This document shows positions 1 through 7,184 of a stretch of 64,000 bases of DNA, in pieces. Both the position numbers and the translations under genes were made by a program. The stretch lies in assembly GCF_030063475.1 (NCBI RefSeq), contig NZ_JASIRT010000001.1, positions 248,001-312,000 of the forward strand, in the 5' to 3' direction. Below the pieces are notes generated by a model. It worked only from the letters and a program-made list of their open reading frames with translations, was not told the DNA's origin and did no database searches. Source of the DNA: Roseomonas sp. E05. GTDB taxonomy: Bacteria > Pseudomonadota > Alphaproteobacteria > Acetobacterales > Acetobacteraceae. Position 1 is the first letter of the stretch, and every line of letters starts with the position of its first letter.

Positions 1-1953
1 CACCTGGCGCGCCAGCTCGGGCGCCCGCACCGGCCCTGGCATCACCACATCGGTGAACAGAAGGTCGATCGAGACGCCGCTTTTCACCAGATCCAGGGCG
101 CTCTGCGCGTCCGAGTTGCGCAGCACGGTGTAGCCGAGATCGGTGAGCAGGTCGACGACGGTGGCCTGCACCACCGGGTCATCCTCCACCACCAGGATGG
201 TTTCGTGCCCGCCCTCGACGGGCAGGATGGCAAGCTGTGGAACCGTCTCCTCGGCGCTGTGGGTGCGCGGCAGGTAGATGCGCACCGTGGTCCCCTGCCC
301 GATCTCGGAATAGATCTTGATGTGCCCGTGGCTCTGCTTGACGAAGCCATAGACCATCGACAGGCCGAGGCCGGTGCCGCGCCCCTCGCGCTTGGTGGTG
401 AAGAAGGGTTCGAAGACCTTCTCCAGCACCTCGGGCGCCATGCCGCAGCCGGTGTCCGACACGGCAAGCATGATGTACTGGCCGGGCTGCACGTCCTCGT
501 GCTGCAGGGCATAGATCTCGTCCAGCATGGCGTTGCCGGCCTCGATGGTCAGCCGGCCCGAACCGTCCATCGCGTCGCGCGCGTTGACCGCAAGGTTGAG
601 CAGCGCGTTCTGCACCTGGTCGGGGTCCGCCAGGGTGTTCCACAGGCCGCCGGCGATCACCGTCTCCAGCTCGATCGCCTCGCCGAGCGCGCGGCGCAGC
701 AGGTCGTCCATGTCCCGCACCAGCCGGCCGAGATTGACGGCACGCGGCTCCAGCGGCTGGCGCCGGGCGAAGGCGAGCAACTGCGAGGCCAGCTTGGCGC
801 CGCGGTCCACTGCGTTCAGCGCAGCCTCCAGCCGGCGCTTGTCCTCCGATGCCACGATCCTCCGCTGCAGCATCTGCAGGTTGCCGCTCAGGATCTGCAG
901 CAGGTTGTTGAAGTCATGCGCCACGCCGCCGGTGAGCTGGCCGATGGCCTCCATCTTCTGCGACTGGCGGAGCGCGGCCTCGGTGCGGCGACGTTCGGCC
1001 TCGCTCTCTTCCAGCGCCCGGGTGCGAACGCGCACCATGTCCTCGAGCTGATCCTTATAGCGCTCCAGCTCGTCGGAAACGCGCTTCTGCTCGGTGACGT
1101 CGTAGCCCAGCACGAAGATGCCCGAGACACTACCGTCGGAATCGAGGATCGGCTGGTAGACGAAGTCGAGGAAGAGCTCGCCGACCGGCGTGCCGGCATG
1201 GCGGCGCAGGCGCGCCGGCATGCTTCGGGCGCTGAAGACCTCGCCGGTCGCGAAGACACGATCCAGGATGCCGAAGAAGGGCTGCCCCTGGAGTTCCGGC
1301 AGCGCCTCCCGCACGGGCCTGCCGAGCAGATCCTCGCGCCCGACAAGCTGGCAATAGGCCTCGTTGGCGATTTCGAACACATGCTCCGGGCCACGCAGGA
1401 AGGCTGCGAAGGCCGGCGCCTGCTCCACCAGCCGGCGCAGATGCGCACGCTCGGCGTCCAGCGCGCGGTTGACCGCCTCGACCGCCTGAGCGCGGCGGAA
1501 GACGCTTTCTTCCAGCCCAGCCGCTCCCTCACTCTCCGGGCGGCGCCGCAGGGGCTGCATCTCGGTGATGTCGTCGGTCTGCTGCAGGATGAAGGCCACC
1601 TCGCCGGTCTCGTCGAGGATCGGCGCGTGCGTGGCGCTCCAGAAGCGCTCCTCGAACCGAATGCCCTGCGGCCCGCTGATCGGGATGGCATAGCGGATGT
1701 GCGCAATGCTGTTCGGCGCACGGGTCTGCACCACTATCTTCAGCGAGTGGCGGAGCTGCCGCATGCCCTCCCCGCCGGGATCATGCGGGCCGCTGGGAAA
1801 GGCCTCGAACATGTTGCGGCCGATGATATCCTCGGCGCGCCGCCCGGTGACGGCGAAATAGGCGCGGTTGGCCCAGACAAGCACGAACTGCGGATTCATG
1901 ACGACGTAGGGGTGCGGCGCGGCATCGAGCAGCCGTCCGAAATCCATCGGCAT
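1..1953 (-). CDS. Hybrid sensor histidine kinase (PAS-PAS-HisKA-HATPase-REC), 3' end outside window
   Basis: This is a soluble-looking two-component sensor that autophosphorylates on His and passes phosphate to its own receiver. In 651 visible codons there are two PAS-like regions (about residues 5-125 and 170-300), a HisKA dimerisation helix with [11 protein letters not shown] (His near residue 345), a HATPase domain with DTGCGM and [11 protein letters not shown] boxes, and the start of a receiver with [10 protein letters not shown] and the phospho-acceptor region FTDVVMPG. No membrane segment is seen, so a cytoplasmic signal is likely. The start is ATG at 1953 or, six bases downstream, 1947; AGGA lies just upstream of both. 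The gene runs off the left edge inside the receiver. The signal is unknown. Confidence 0.93.
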   Translation of the reverse strand, partial: MPMDFGRLLDAAPHPYVVMNPQFVLVWANRAYFAVTGRRAEDIIGRNMFEAFPSGPHDPGGEGMRQLRHSLKIVVQTRAPNSIAHIRYAIPISGPQGIRFEERFWSATHAPILDETGEVAFILQQTDDITEMQPLRRRPESEGAAGLEESVFRRAQAVEAVNRALDAERAHLRRLVEQAPAFAAFLRGPEHVFEIANEAYCQLVGREDLLGRPVREALPELQGQPFFGILDRVFATGEVFSARSMPARLRRHAGTPVGELFLDFVYQPILDSDGSVSGIFVLGYDVTEQKRVSDELERYKDQLEDMVRVRTRALEESEAERRRTEAALRQSQKMEAIGQLTGGVAHDFNNLLQILSGNLQMLQRRIVASEDKRRLEAALNAVDRGAKLASQLLAFARRQPLEPRAVNLGRLVRDMDDLLRRALGEAIELETVIAGGLWNTLADPDQVQNALLNLAVNARDAMDGSGRLTIEAGNAMLDEIYALQHEDVQPGQYIMLAVSDTGCGMAPEVLEKVFEPFFTTKREGRGTGLGLSMVYGFVKQSHGHIKIYSEIGQGTTVRIYLPRTHSAEETVPQLAILPVEGGHETILVVEDDPVVQATVVDLLTDLGYTVLRNSDAQSALDLVKSGVSIDLLFTDVVMPGPVRAPELARQV

Positions 1954-2070
1954 GAGTCCTGAGGCTTCCCGCAATGAACCAATCCCGCCTATTAGCCATG
2001 GTGGTTACACCCCTGCCAGGGGAACCGAAAGGGCGAACCTGGCCGCGCCACAGGCGCGGCGCGCCGGATC

Positions 2071-2418
2071 CTAGCCGGGGAAGCCCTTCAGCTCGATCTC
2101 GACGAAGCTGAAGGGCGTGCTGCCGGCATTGACCACGTTGTGCTCGGCGCCGGGCGGCCGCTCATAGGACGCGCCCGGGCTGATTTCCGCCTCTGCCGTG
2201 GCACCGCCGGGCAGCTCGAGCAGCATCCGCCCCGCCGAGAGCGGCACCACGACATAGCGATAGCCATGCCGGTGCCAGCCCGTCTCCGCTCCGGGCGGGA
2301 AATCCCAGCGTGTCGCGCGCATTTCGGCATTGTCGATCTGCACGGTGGCGGTGGCGGGCGGGCGGCAGCGCAACGGCTCCGCAATGGCCTCCGGGCGCCC
2401 GGGACTGGACTGGCTCAT
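2071..2418 (-). CDS. Small cupin-domain protein
   Basis: A single-domain cupin of 115 residues. The first cupin motif is visible as [17 protein letters not shown], with a glutamate-free variant of the metal-binding pattern, and the second as [12 protein letters not shown]. Cupins bind a metal or small ligand in a beta-barrel; no substrate can be assigned. The ATG at 2418 is chosen because it overlaps the stop of the upstream YcgN-family gene by four bases (ATGA), implying translational coupling. A longer reading from 2463 would overlap that gene much further. Confidence 0.8.
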   Translation of the reverse strand: MSQSSPGRPEAIAEPLRCRPPATATVQIDNAEMRATRWDFPPGAETGWHRHGYRYVVVPLSAGRMLLELPGGATAEAEISPGASYERPPGAEHNVVNAGSTPFSFVEIELKGFPG

Positions 2419-2891
2419 GGCTTGCGCTCCTCCTTCGCTGCTGCCGGCCATTCGCCCGGCCATTCGACGATGTGGTCCTCAAGGTCGCCGGCCTCGCGTT
2501 CCGCCACCACGCGGCCGCGGACCGAAGCACCGGCCTCGTGCACAGTCTGGGGCCGGCCGGAGACCAGCGGATGCCACCAGGGCAGGTCCTGGCCTTCGGC
2601 GACCAAGCGGTAGGCGCAGCTCGGCGGCAGCCAATCGATCCTCGCCAGCCGTTTCGGCGTCAGCTTCACGCAGTCGGGGACGTGCGCACGGCGATTGGGG
2701 TAGTCGCGGCATTGGCAGCTCTGCCCATCGAGCAGACGGCAGGCCACCTCGGTCCAGGCCAGCTCGTTCGTGTCCTCGTCGCGCAGCTTGTGCAGGCAGC
2801 AACGGCCGCAGCCGTCGCACAGGCTCTCCCATTCGGCGCGTGTCATCGCGGCGAGCAGCTTGGTCTTCCAGAACGGAGGTTCGGCGCCCAT
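2415..2891 (-). CDS. YcgN family (UPF0260) cysteine-cluster protein
   Basis: 158 residues with the conserved cysteine pattern of the YcgN/UPF0260 family: [12 protein letters not shown] near residues 25-36, then [17 protein letters not shown] and VPDCVKL. The cysteines could bind a metal or Fe-S cluster, but the family's biochemical role is not established. Length matches the family. It is the first gene of a two-gene unit with the cupin gene, overlapping it by four bases, and is divergent from the MmcB gene 62 bases away. Confidence 0.9.
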   Translation of the reverse strand: MGAEPPFWKTKLLAAMTRAEWESLCDGCGRCCLHKLRDEDTNELAWTEVACRLLDGQSCQCRDYPNRRAHVPDCVKLTPKRLARIDWLPPSCAYRLVAEGQDLPWWHPLVSGRPQTVHEAGASVRGRVVAEREAGDLEDHIVEWPGEWPAAAKEERKP

Positions 2892-2953
2892 TGCCTTATT
2901 CTAGGCGTTCGAGGCTTGACGCGGGAGGGAACGGAGAGCGAACATGGGCCCCA

Positions 2954-3424
2954 ATGTCCGAGCTTTCACCTCCTGAACGCACGCTGCGCGTCTGCCGCGC
3001 CGCCTCCCGCCTGTGTGGCCGGCTGGGTTGGGCGCCCCTGCTGGAAGTACCGCTGCCGAGTGGCCGGCGCCTCGATATTCTGGCGCTGCAGCCGGATGGC
3101 GGTTTCACCGCGATCGAGGTGAAGAGCTGCGCGCGCGACTTCCAGTCGGACAATAAATGGCATGAGTACCGCGCATGGTGCGACCGGCTTTACTTCGCCG
3201 TGGACCTGGATTTTCCGCAGGAGTTGCTGCCGGAGGAAGCCGGGCTGATCGTGGCGGAGGATGGGGATGCGGCGATGCTGCGGCATCCGGCGGAGCACAG
3301 GCTGCCGCCGGCGCGGCGCAAGTCCCTGTTGCTGCGCTATGCCAGGCTCGCCGCCGGCCGCCTGCATGGGATGATCGACCCCGCCGGGGCGCTCGAATTG
3401 CGGGCGGCGCTGCGGGTGGAGTGA
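2954..3424 (+). CDS. mmcB: MmcB family DNA repair protein
   Basis: 156 residues with a restriction-endonuclease-like core: RRLDILALQPDG followed by FTAIEVKSCARDFQSD, where the D...EVK spacing is the nuclease-fold signature, then KWHEYRAWCDRLYFAV. MmcB of Caulobacter is a damage-inducible alphaproteobacterial protein of this family. The ATG at 2954 is chosen because the family starts close to the ERTLRVCRAASRL helix; the upstream open frame is antisense to ycgN. No LexA box was recognised upstream. It ends next to inverted-repeat copy A. Confidence 0.88.
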   Translation: MSELSPPERTLRVCRAASRLCGRLGWAPLLEVPLPSGRRLDILALQPDGGFTAIEVKSCARDFQSDNKWHEYRAWCDRLYFAVDLDFPQELLPEEAGLIVAEDGDAAMLRHPAEHRLPPARRKSLLLRYARLAAGRLHGMIDPAGALELRAALRVE

Positions 3425-3430
3425 AAGCAA

Positions 3431-3558
3431 GGCTGAGGAAATGAATTCCCCCAGACCCCCTTCTTTTTTCTTCGAGTTTCCTACGCAAAGGGAAGCGGAG
3501 CGCCAGACTGACAGAAAAAGGCTGGGGGCTCGGGGAAATTCCGTCCCCCGAGCTTTTC
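3431..3558. repeat. Intergenic inverted repeat family 1, copy A
   Basis: An imperfect inverted repeat between two convergent genes. The left arm carries GAATTCCCCCAGACCCCC followed by a T-tract; the right arm (3508-3558) carries CTGACAGAAAAAGGC, GGGGAAATTCC and GTCCCCC. The arms match copies at 12.6, 31.4, 56.6 and 60.2 kb. Each arm can form a small GGGGGAA/TTCCCCC-type hairpin next to a T-tract, so it could terminate transcription from both sides. This is the most degenerate copy. Confidence 0.8.
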
Positions 3559-3564
3559 CGCCGC

Positions 3565-3921
3565 TCAGGGGATTTCTTCAGGGAACAGATGCGTACCGTC
3601 CGCCTGCAAGGGCAGCGGCATGGACCAGCGCACGGCCGCGAGTGGCAGCGGCCCGTAGAGATGCGGGAAGAGCCCCGGGCGCCTGCCGCCGCTGGCGGGC
3701 TCCCAGCGGAGCACCGGGCCGAGCGCCGCGGCGTCCGCCGCCACCAGCCAGAGATCGCGCTGGCCGGCGCGATGCCTAGCGGCACTCTCCCGCAACTGCG
3801 CTGCGGTGGAGAAGTGCAGGAAGCCGTCCCGCGCATCCTCCGCGCTGCCGCGATAGGCGCCGCCGGCGCGCGCCTCACGCCAGTCCACGTCACGAACCAT
3901 GGTGTAGATGATGGGCTCCAT
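3565..3921 (-). CDS. DUF952 domain-containing protein
   Basis: 118 residues matching DUF952 along their length. The N-terminal IIYTMVRDVDWREAR block, the DGFLHFSTAAQLRESAARH block and the PHLYGPLPLAAVRW block are all visible. The family is small, cytoplasmic and of unknown enzymatic function, with an ADP-ribosyltransferase-like fold reported for relatives. It begins 11 bases after the stop of the phage-type lysin gene on the same strand, so it may be read from the cassette or mark the cassette's left boundary. Confidence 0.88.
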   Translation of the reverse strand: MEPIIYTMVRDVDWREARAGGAYRGSAEDARDGFLHFSTAAQLRESAARHRAGQRDLWLVAADAAALGPVLRWEPASGGRRPGLFPHLYGPLPLAAVRWSMPLPLQADGTHLFPEEIP

Positions 3922-3932
3922 GCGCCCAGGGT

Positions 3933-4388
3933 TTACCGGACGGCGAGGCGGTAGAACAGCATCCCGCCGATCTCGGCCAGCGGCGCCTCGCCCACGGCCC
4001 AGGGCGGCAGCTCGCCGGCATCATGCGCGTGGGTGGCGCCACCGGTCGGGTCGGTCAGCGCGCCGGCCGCGGCGCGGGCGGCTATGCGGCGGCAGACGGC
4101 CATGGCCGGATCGCCGGGCGGGATGGACTGCATCAGCAGGTGCCGCAGATGGTTGCGGTTCCAGCAGGAGAACTGGAAGGGCGCCCGGCAGATCGCCGCC
4201 AGCCCCCGCCCCCAATGCGTCACGCCGCCCCGCTCCGCCAGGCGCACCCGGTTCATGATGGTGGCGGCCAGCGCCTCGATGGCGCGCACGGAATGGGTGC
4301 CGGCCTCGGCCCAGAGCGTCATGGCCAGGACCTCCTGCGCGGAAAGGCCAGTGCCGGCGACAGGGGCAGCCAGGGGAAGGTGGCTCAT
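3933..4388 (-). CDS. Cell wall hydrolase, SleB/Hydrolase_2 family (probable phage lysin)
   Basis: 151 residues with the Hydrolase_2 (SleB/CwlJ-type) core: LAMTLWAEAG carries the likely catalytic Glu, followed by AATIMNRVRL, FSCWNRNH and a C-terminal PTGGATHAHDAG segment. These enzymes cleave peptidoglycan. The position right after a holin-like gene, at the downstream end of the phage operon, makes it the probable endolysin. There is no signal peptide, consistent with holin-dependent release. The ATG at 4388 has GAGAAAG upstream; an alternative ATG at 4436 would overlap the previous gene by 20 bases without a clear ribosome site. Confidence 0.85.
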   Translation of the reverse strand: MSHLPLAAPVAGTGLSAQEVLAMTLWAEAGTHSVRAIEALAATIMNRVRLAERGGVTHWGRGLAAICRAPFQFSCWNRNHLRHLLMQSIPPGDPAMAVCRRIAARAAAGALTDPTGGATHAHDAGELPPWAVGEAPLAEIGGMLFYRLAVR

Positions 4389-4416
4389 GGGGCAGTCTTT
4401 CTCGGGGGGGGGTTGT

Positions 4417-4779
4417 TCAGAGGTGATCGTCGGCATCGCGGCCGCGCCGGGCAGCCTGCAGCGCGGCGGTGGCGGCCGAGGCGCGGGACACGGCGTCCAG
4501 CTTCTCCTCGATGCGGAGCAGCTGTCGGCTCAGCCGCTGGTCCACGTCGCGGATCAGCGAGAGCGGAACGTAGGTGCGGGCGACCTCCAGCTTGAAGGCG
4601 GCGAGTTCGTCGCGCGTGCGCGCCAGGGCGTCGCTCTCGACGCGCGGCGGCTCGGCGCAGTCCACCGGCCGGTCGGGCAGGCCGCGCCGCAGCCCGTGCA
4701 GCATCCAGAACAGTACGCCCAACATCGGCGCCTGCACGGCAGTGGCCAGCGTCTGGGGTTCCAGATCGAGCGGGTTCAT
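4417..4779 (-). CDS. Holin-like small phage protein
   Basis: 120 residues: one hydrophobic N-terminal stretch (about residues 10-30, LATAVQAPMLGVLFWMLHGL), then a charged helical region with LARTRDELAAFKLEVARTYVPLSLI and RLSRQLLRIEEKLDAVSR in separate blocks that could form a coiled coil. Similar one-TM plus helix proteins sit before lysins in alphaproteobacterial phages, so a holin or spanin-like lysis role is inferred from context. The ATG at 4779 has a strong GAGGAGGGCCGG site directly upstream; a start at 4824 is in frame but lacks one. Confidence 0.6.
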   Translation of the reverse strand: MNPLDLEPQTLATAVQAPMLGVLFWMLHGLRRGLPDRPVDCAEPPRVESDALARTRDELAAFKLEVARTYVPLSLIRDVDQRLSRQLLRIEEKLDAVSRASAATAALQAARRGRDADDHL

Positions 4780-4870
4780 CCGGCCCTCCTCGGCCTTCTT
4801 GAACGACAACGGCGCCGGCGCCACCCTGGGGAGGGCGGCACCGGCGCCGGCCGGAAACGATTGCGATGGA

Positions 4871-5098
4871 ATGATGTGGAACGAACCCTACCTTGAGACC
4901 TGCTGCCGCTCCGCCCTGCATCGGCTGGAACTGAGCGGCGCGCTCGGTCGCCCGGACGGGCTGAAGGATGGCCCCTGCCTGCATCGCCTGGCCGGGATGG
5001 GGCTGGCGGTGCAGCAGGCAGACGACCGTTTCCGCATCACCCCGGAGGGTGAGGCGCGGCATGAACGAGAAGTGCTGAGGAGCAGGCCCGCGGCCTGA
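4871..5098 (+). CDS. Small uncharacterised protein
   Basis: About 75 residues on the opposite strand to the surrounding phage genes. The C-terminal half, FRITPEGEARHEREVL after a leucine-rich helical segment, resembles the wing of a small winged-helix domain, but the match is weak. Two ATG codons (4871 and 4874) could start it, with GGAAACG a little upstream. The open frame extends further upstream only as the antisense of the holin-like gene. It may be a real small regulator or an accidental frame. Confidence 0.45.
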   Translation: MMWNEPYLETCCRSALHRLELSGALGRPDGLKDGPCLHRLAGMGLAVQQADDRFRITPEGEARHEREVLRSRPAA

Positions 5099-5295
5099 GC
5101 GGTCAGCGGACGCAGTTCGGCCGTTGACGAGCGGAGCGTAAGACAGGGGCCGCAGCAGAGTCAACAAAAAGTGAACATTCCGGGACAGAAACTCGCCTGA
5201 GGCGAGAGACGGCTCTTCCGGGGGAGCCGGCTTCCACTATTTCTTCCTTTGGCCAACAATAGGATTTCGGCGGCGAGAGCGCCGCTAGAGCAGAT

Positions 5296-5323
5296 CCCGT
5301 TCCGATGGTATCATCGGAACGGG
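5296..5323. repeat. Perfect 12-bp inverted repeat
   Basis: CCCGTTCCGATG is followed by a GTAT loop and its exact complement. It lies in the 290-base gap 5099-5388 between the small plus-strand gene and the end of the terminase gene. That gap is noticeably more AT-rich than its surroundings and otherwise holds only the next hairpin. It could act as a terminator together with that hairpin or be a protein-binding palindrome. Confidence 0.7.
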
Positions 5324-5350
5324 CGAAGATGCTAGCAAAAACAAACATTT

Positions 5351-5390
5351 AGAGCGTTTTCCGTGAGCCAGAGCGAACGGAAAATGCTCT
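5351..5390. terminator. Hairpin at the end of the terminase gene (repeat family 2)
   Basis: AGAGCGTTTTCCGT and ACGGAAAATGCTCT form a 14-bp stem with one G-T pair and a 12-base loop. The right arm overlaps the terminase stop codon. The same stem recurs at 9581-9617 in front of the tailspike gene. Transcription reading the minus strand passes through it after the terminase gene, so it could separate terminase from the lysis genes. There is no classical T-tract beyond the bases inside the stem. Confidence 0.6.
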
Positions 5391-6828
5391 AGGTGATCCC
5401 GCGCCAGCCGATGCCACGCGGCGCCGGCGGCGCGCCAGGCAGCCGCACGGGCTCGGCCAGCAGGCAGCCGGCCAGCGCGTCCAGCGCGTCGTCCCGCGTG
5501 CCTGGCGTATCGGGTTTCCACTCCGCCATCTCCGTCGGGAAGGGCGTGCGGAACACCTGCGCATGCGCGTGCAGCCGCCGCGCCGCCAGCACCGGATCGA
5601 GCGCGGCCAGGATGCGCTCCTGCTTCGGCCGGTGACTGTGCTGCTCGACCACCGCGCAGGGCACGCCGGCGCGCGCCAGCTCCCGTCGCAGGATGGCGGG
5701 CAGGAAGCGGCCGATGCCGTTGGTCTCCACGCGCAGCACCGGCAGCAGCAGTTCGCGCGCGATGCGTGCCACCTTCTGGCATTGCTGCGTCGCCGGGTCC
5801 TCCGCGCCGCCCGGCTCATGCGTCAGGTAGCTCAGCCGGTGCAGGTAGTGGTTGCCCTCGGCATCGGCATAGGTGGCGGCCAGCACGCTGCCGTCGCCCG
5901 AGCCGGGCCGGCCATAGGCCGGGTCCCAGAAGCCGCCCCCCGAGACCATCCGGCGCCCGAGCAGCCGCAGCACCGGCCGCCCCTGCGCCTCCTGGTAGTC
6001 GGTCTCCTCCTCGTAGCGGATGATCTGCGCCGGATCGAGCCGCGCCGCGCCGCTCGCCACCGGCCGCAGCAGCATCTGCCGCCCGAAATGGATCGGCCCG
6101 ACGCGCTCACGCATCTGCGCCGCCAGCGCAGCCGGGAAGCGCTCCGGCCAGACGCTGCGCCCGGCCCCGTCCAGCAGCGGGATGCGCAACCGGCTATAGC
6201 CGGCGAGATAGGCCTCGCCCTCATCCGGATGCAGATAAAGGCTTTCCGCGCAGTGCGGCGTGCCGACATAGAGAATGGTGCCGCCCGGCGTCAGGATGAA
6301 CTCCGTCTCCGCCAGCCGCTCGCGCAGCTCGGCGCGCTTGCCCGGCGTGTCGCAGTTGCCGGCGACCTCGACGTCGTCGCAGATGATGACGTCGGCGCGC
6401 ATGCCGGTGATGTTGCCGCCGAGCCCTGCCGCCAGCACCGACGGATCGCGCAGCGCGCCCTGCCGGTTGACGGTGAAGCGGTCCACCGCCCAGGCCTCCG
6501 GCGACGAAGGCACCAGTGGCCAGCACAGCGGGTGCCGCTCGACGATGCGCCGCACCGTGCCGACCATCTTGGCGGCGAGTTGATGATCGGCTGCGAGCAC
6601 CAGGATGCGCGTCTCCGGCCAGCGGAACAGCAGCCAGGCGCAGTAAAGCCCGACCAGCGTGGACTTGCCGCAGCCGCGGAAAGCCATCAGCAGCAGGCGT
6701 CGGTCATCGGCTTCGCGCCGCGCCTCCAACCAGCGCAGGATGCGGCGATGGACGGCCGGCGTGCCCTGCCCCGCCAGGTTGTTCCAGATCCAGACGAATT
6801 CCGCCAGTTCAGCCGGACGGTCCGTCAT
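5389..6828 (-). CDS. terL: Phage terminase large subunit (T7 gp19-like)
   Basis: The 479-residue DNA-packaging motor ATPase/nuclease. The Walker A variant is FRGCGKST (residues 50-57) and the Walker B is ADVIICDD (145-152), followed by GGTILYVGTPH as the coupling motif. The nuclease part begins with WDPAYG (Asp near 302) and ends with TRDDALDALA near 445. Both ATPase and nuclease acidic residues are present, so the protein looks functional. The ATG at 6828 overlaps the preceding small gene by 20 bases; the upstream in-frame ATG at 6927 would overlap it much more. It lies after the tailspike and small subunit genes, as in T7. Confidence 0.93.
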   Translation of the reverse strand: MTDRPAELAEFVWIWNNLAGQGTPAVHRRILRWLEARREADDRRLLLMAFRGCGKSTLVGLYCAWLLFRWPETRILVLAADHQLAAKMVGTVRRIVERHPLCWPLVPSSPEAWAVDRFTVNRQGALRDPSVLAAGLGGNITGMRADVIICDDVEVAGNCDTPGKRAELRERLAETEFILTPGGTILYVGTPHCAESLYLHPDEGEAYLAGYSRLRIPLLDGAGRSVWPERFPAALAAQMRERVGPIHFGRQMLLRPVASGAARLDPAQIIRYEEETDYQEAQGRPVLRLLGRRMVSGGGFWDPAYGRPGSGDGSVLAATYADAEGNHYLHRLSYLTHEPGGAEDPATQQCQKVARIARELLLPVLRVETNGIGRFLPAILRRELARAGVPCAVVEQHSHRPKQERILAALDPVLAARRLHAHAQVFRTPFPTEMAEWKPDTPGTRDDALDALAGCLLAEPVRLPGAPPAPRGIGWRGIT

Positions 6829-7132
6829 CGGCTTCGCACTCCTCCTCAGTAGGGGACTCCGCGGCCAGCGCGCCGCGCGCCTGGCGCAGCAGCGCGGCGG
6901 CCCGGGCGAGGCCGGTCTCATCCTCACCGGCGCCGGCGGCGCGGGCGAGCTTCAGCAGATGCTCCAGATGTGCCAGGGCCGCCTTCGCCGCTGCGTGATG
7001 CGCGGCGAAGGCCTTGGCATCGTCATGCGCGCCGGGCGCCGGCCCGCGTGCAACAAAGGCGTTGTAGTCCTCGATCACATGCCGGATGGCAGGTTGCAGG
7101 TCCTCCATCGCGACCACGTCCACCCGGCTCAT
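6809..7132 (-). CDS. Probable terminase small subunit
   Basis: 107 residues, mostly alpha-helical and acidic at the C-terminus (ESPTEEECEADDG). No sequence motif identifies it alone. The call rests on position: it directly precedes and overlaps the terminase large subunit gene, where T7-type phages encode the small subunit that recognises DNA for packaging, and its size and helical character fit. AGGAG lies 12 bases before the ATG. A different virion or packaging accessory role is possible. Confidence 0.55.
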   Translation of the reverse strand: MSRVDVVAMEDLQPAIRHVIEDYNAFVARGPAPGAHDDAKAFAAHHAAAKAALAHLEHLLKLARAAGAGEDETGLARAAALLRQARGALAAESPTEEECEADDGPSG

Positions 7133-7184
7133 GGCGCCGCCGCTCCTGCACCGCCCGAACCTCCATGAAGCAGAAGGGCCATCC

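Noticed and set aside
205-1962. Plus-strand open frame of 585 codons opposite the sensor kinase
   Set aside because: The minus strand encodes clear PAS, HisKA, ATPase and receiver motifs; the plus frame is a high-GC shadow.
5103-5348. Minus-strand frame of 81 codons
   Set aside because: It has no ribosome site or domain, crosses a perfect palindrome, and lies in an AT-rich non-coding gap.
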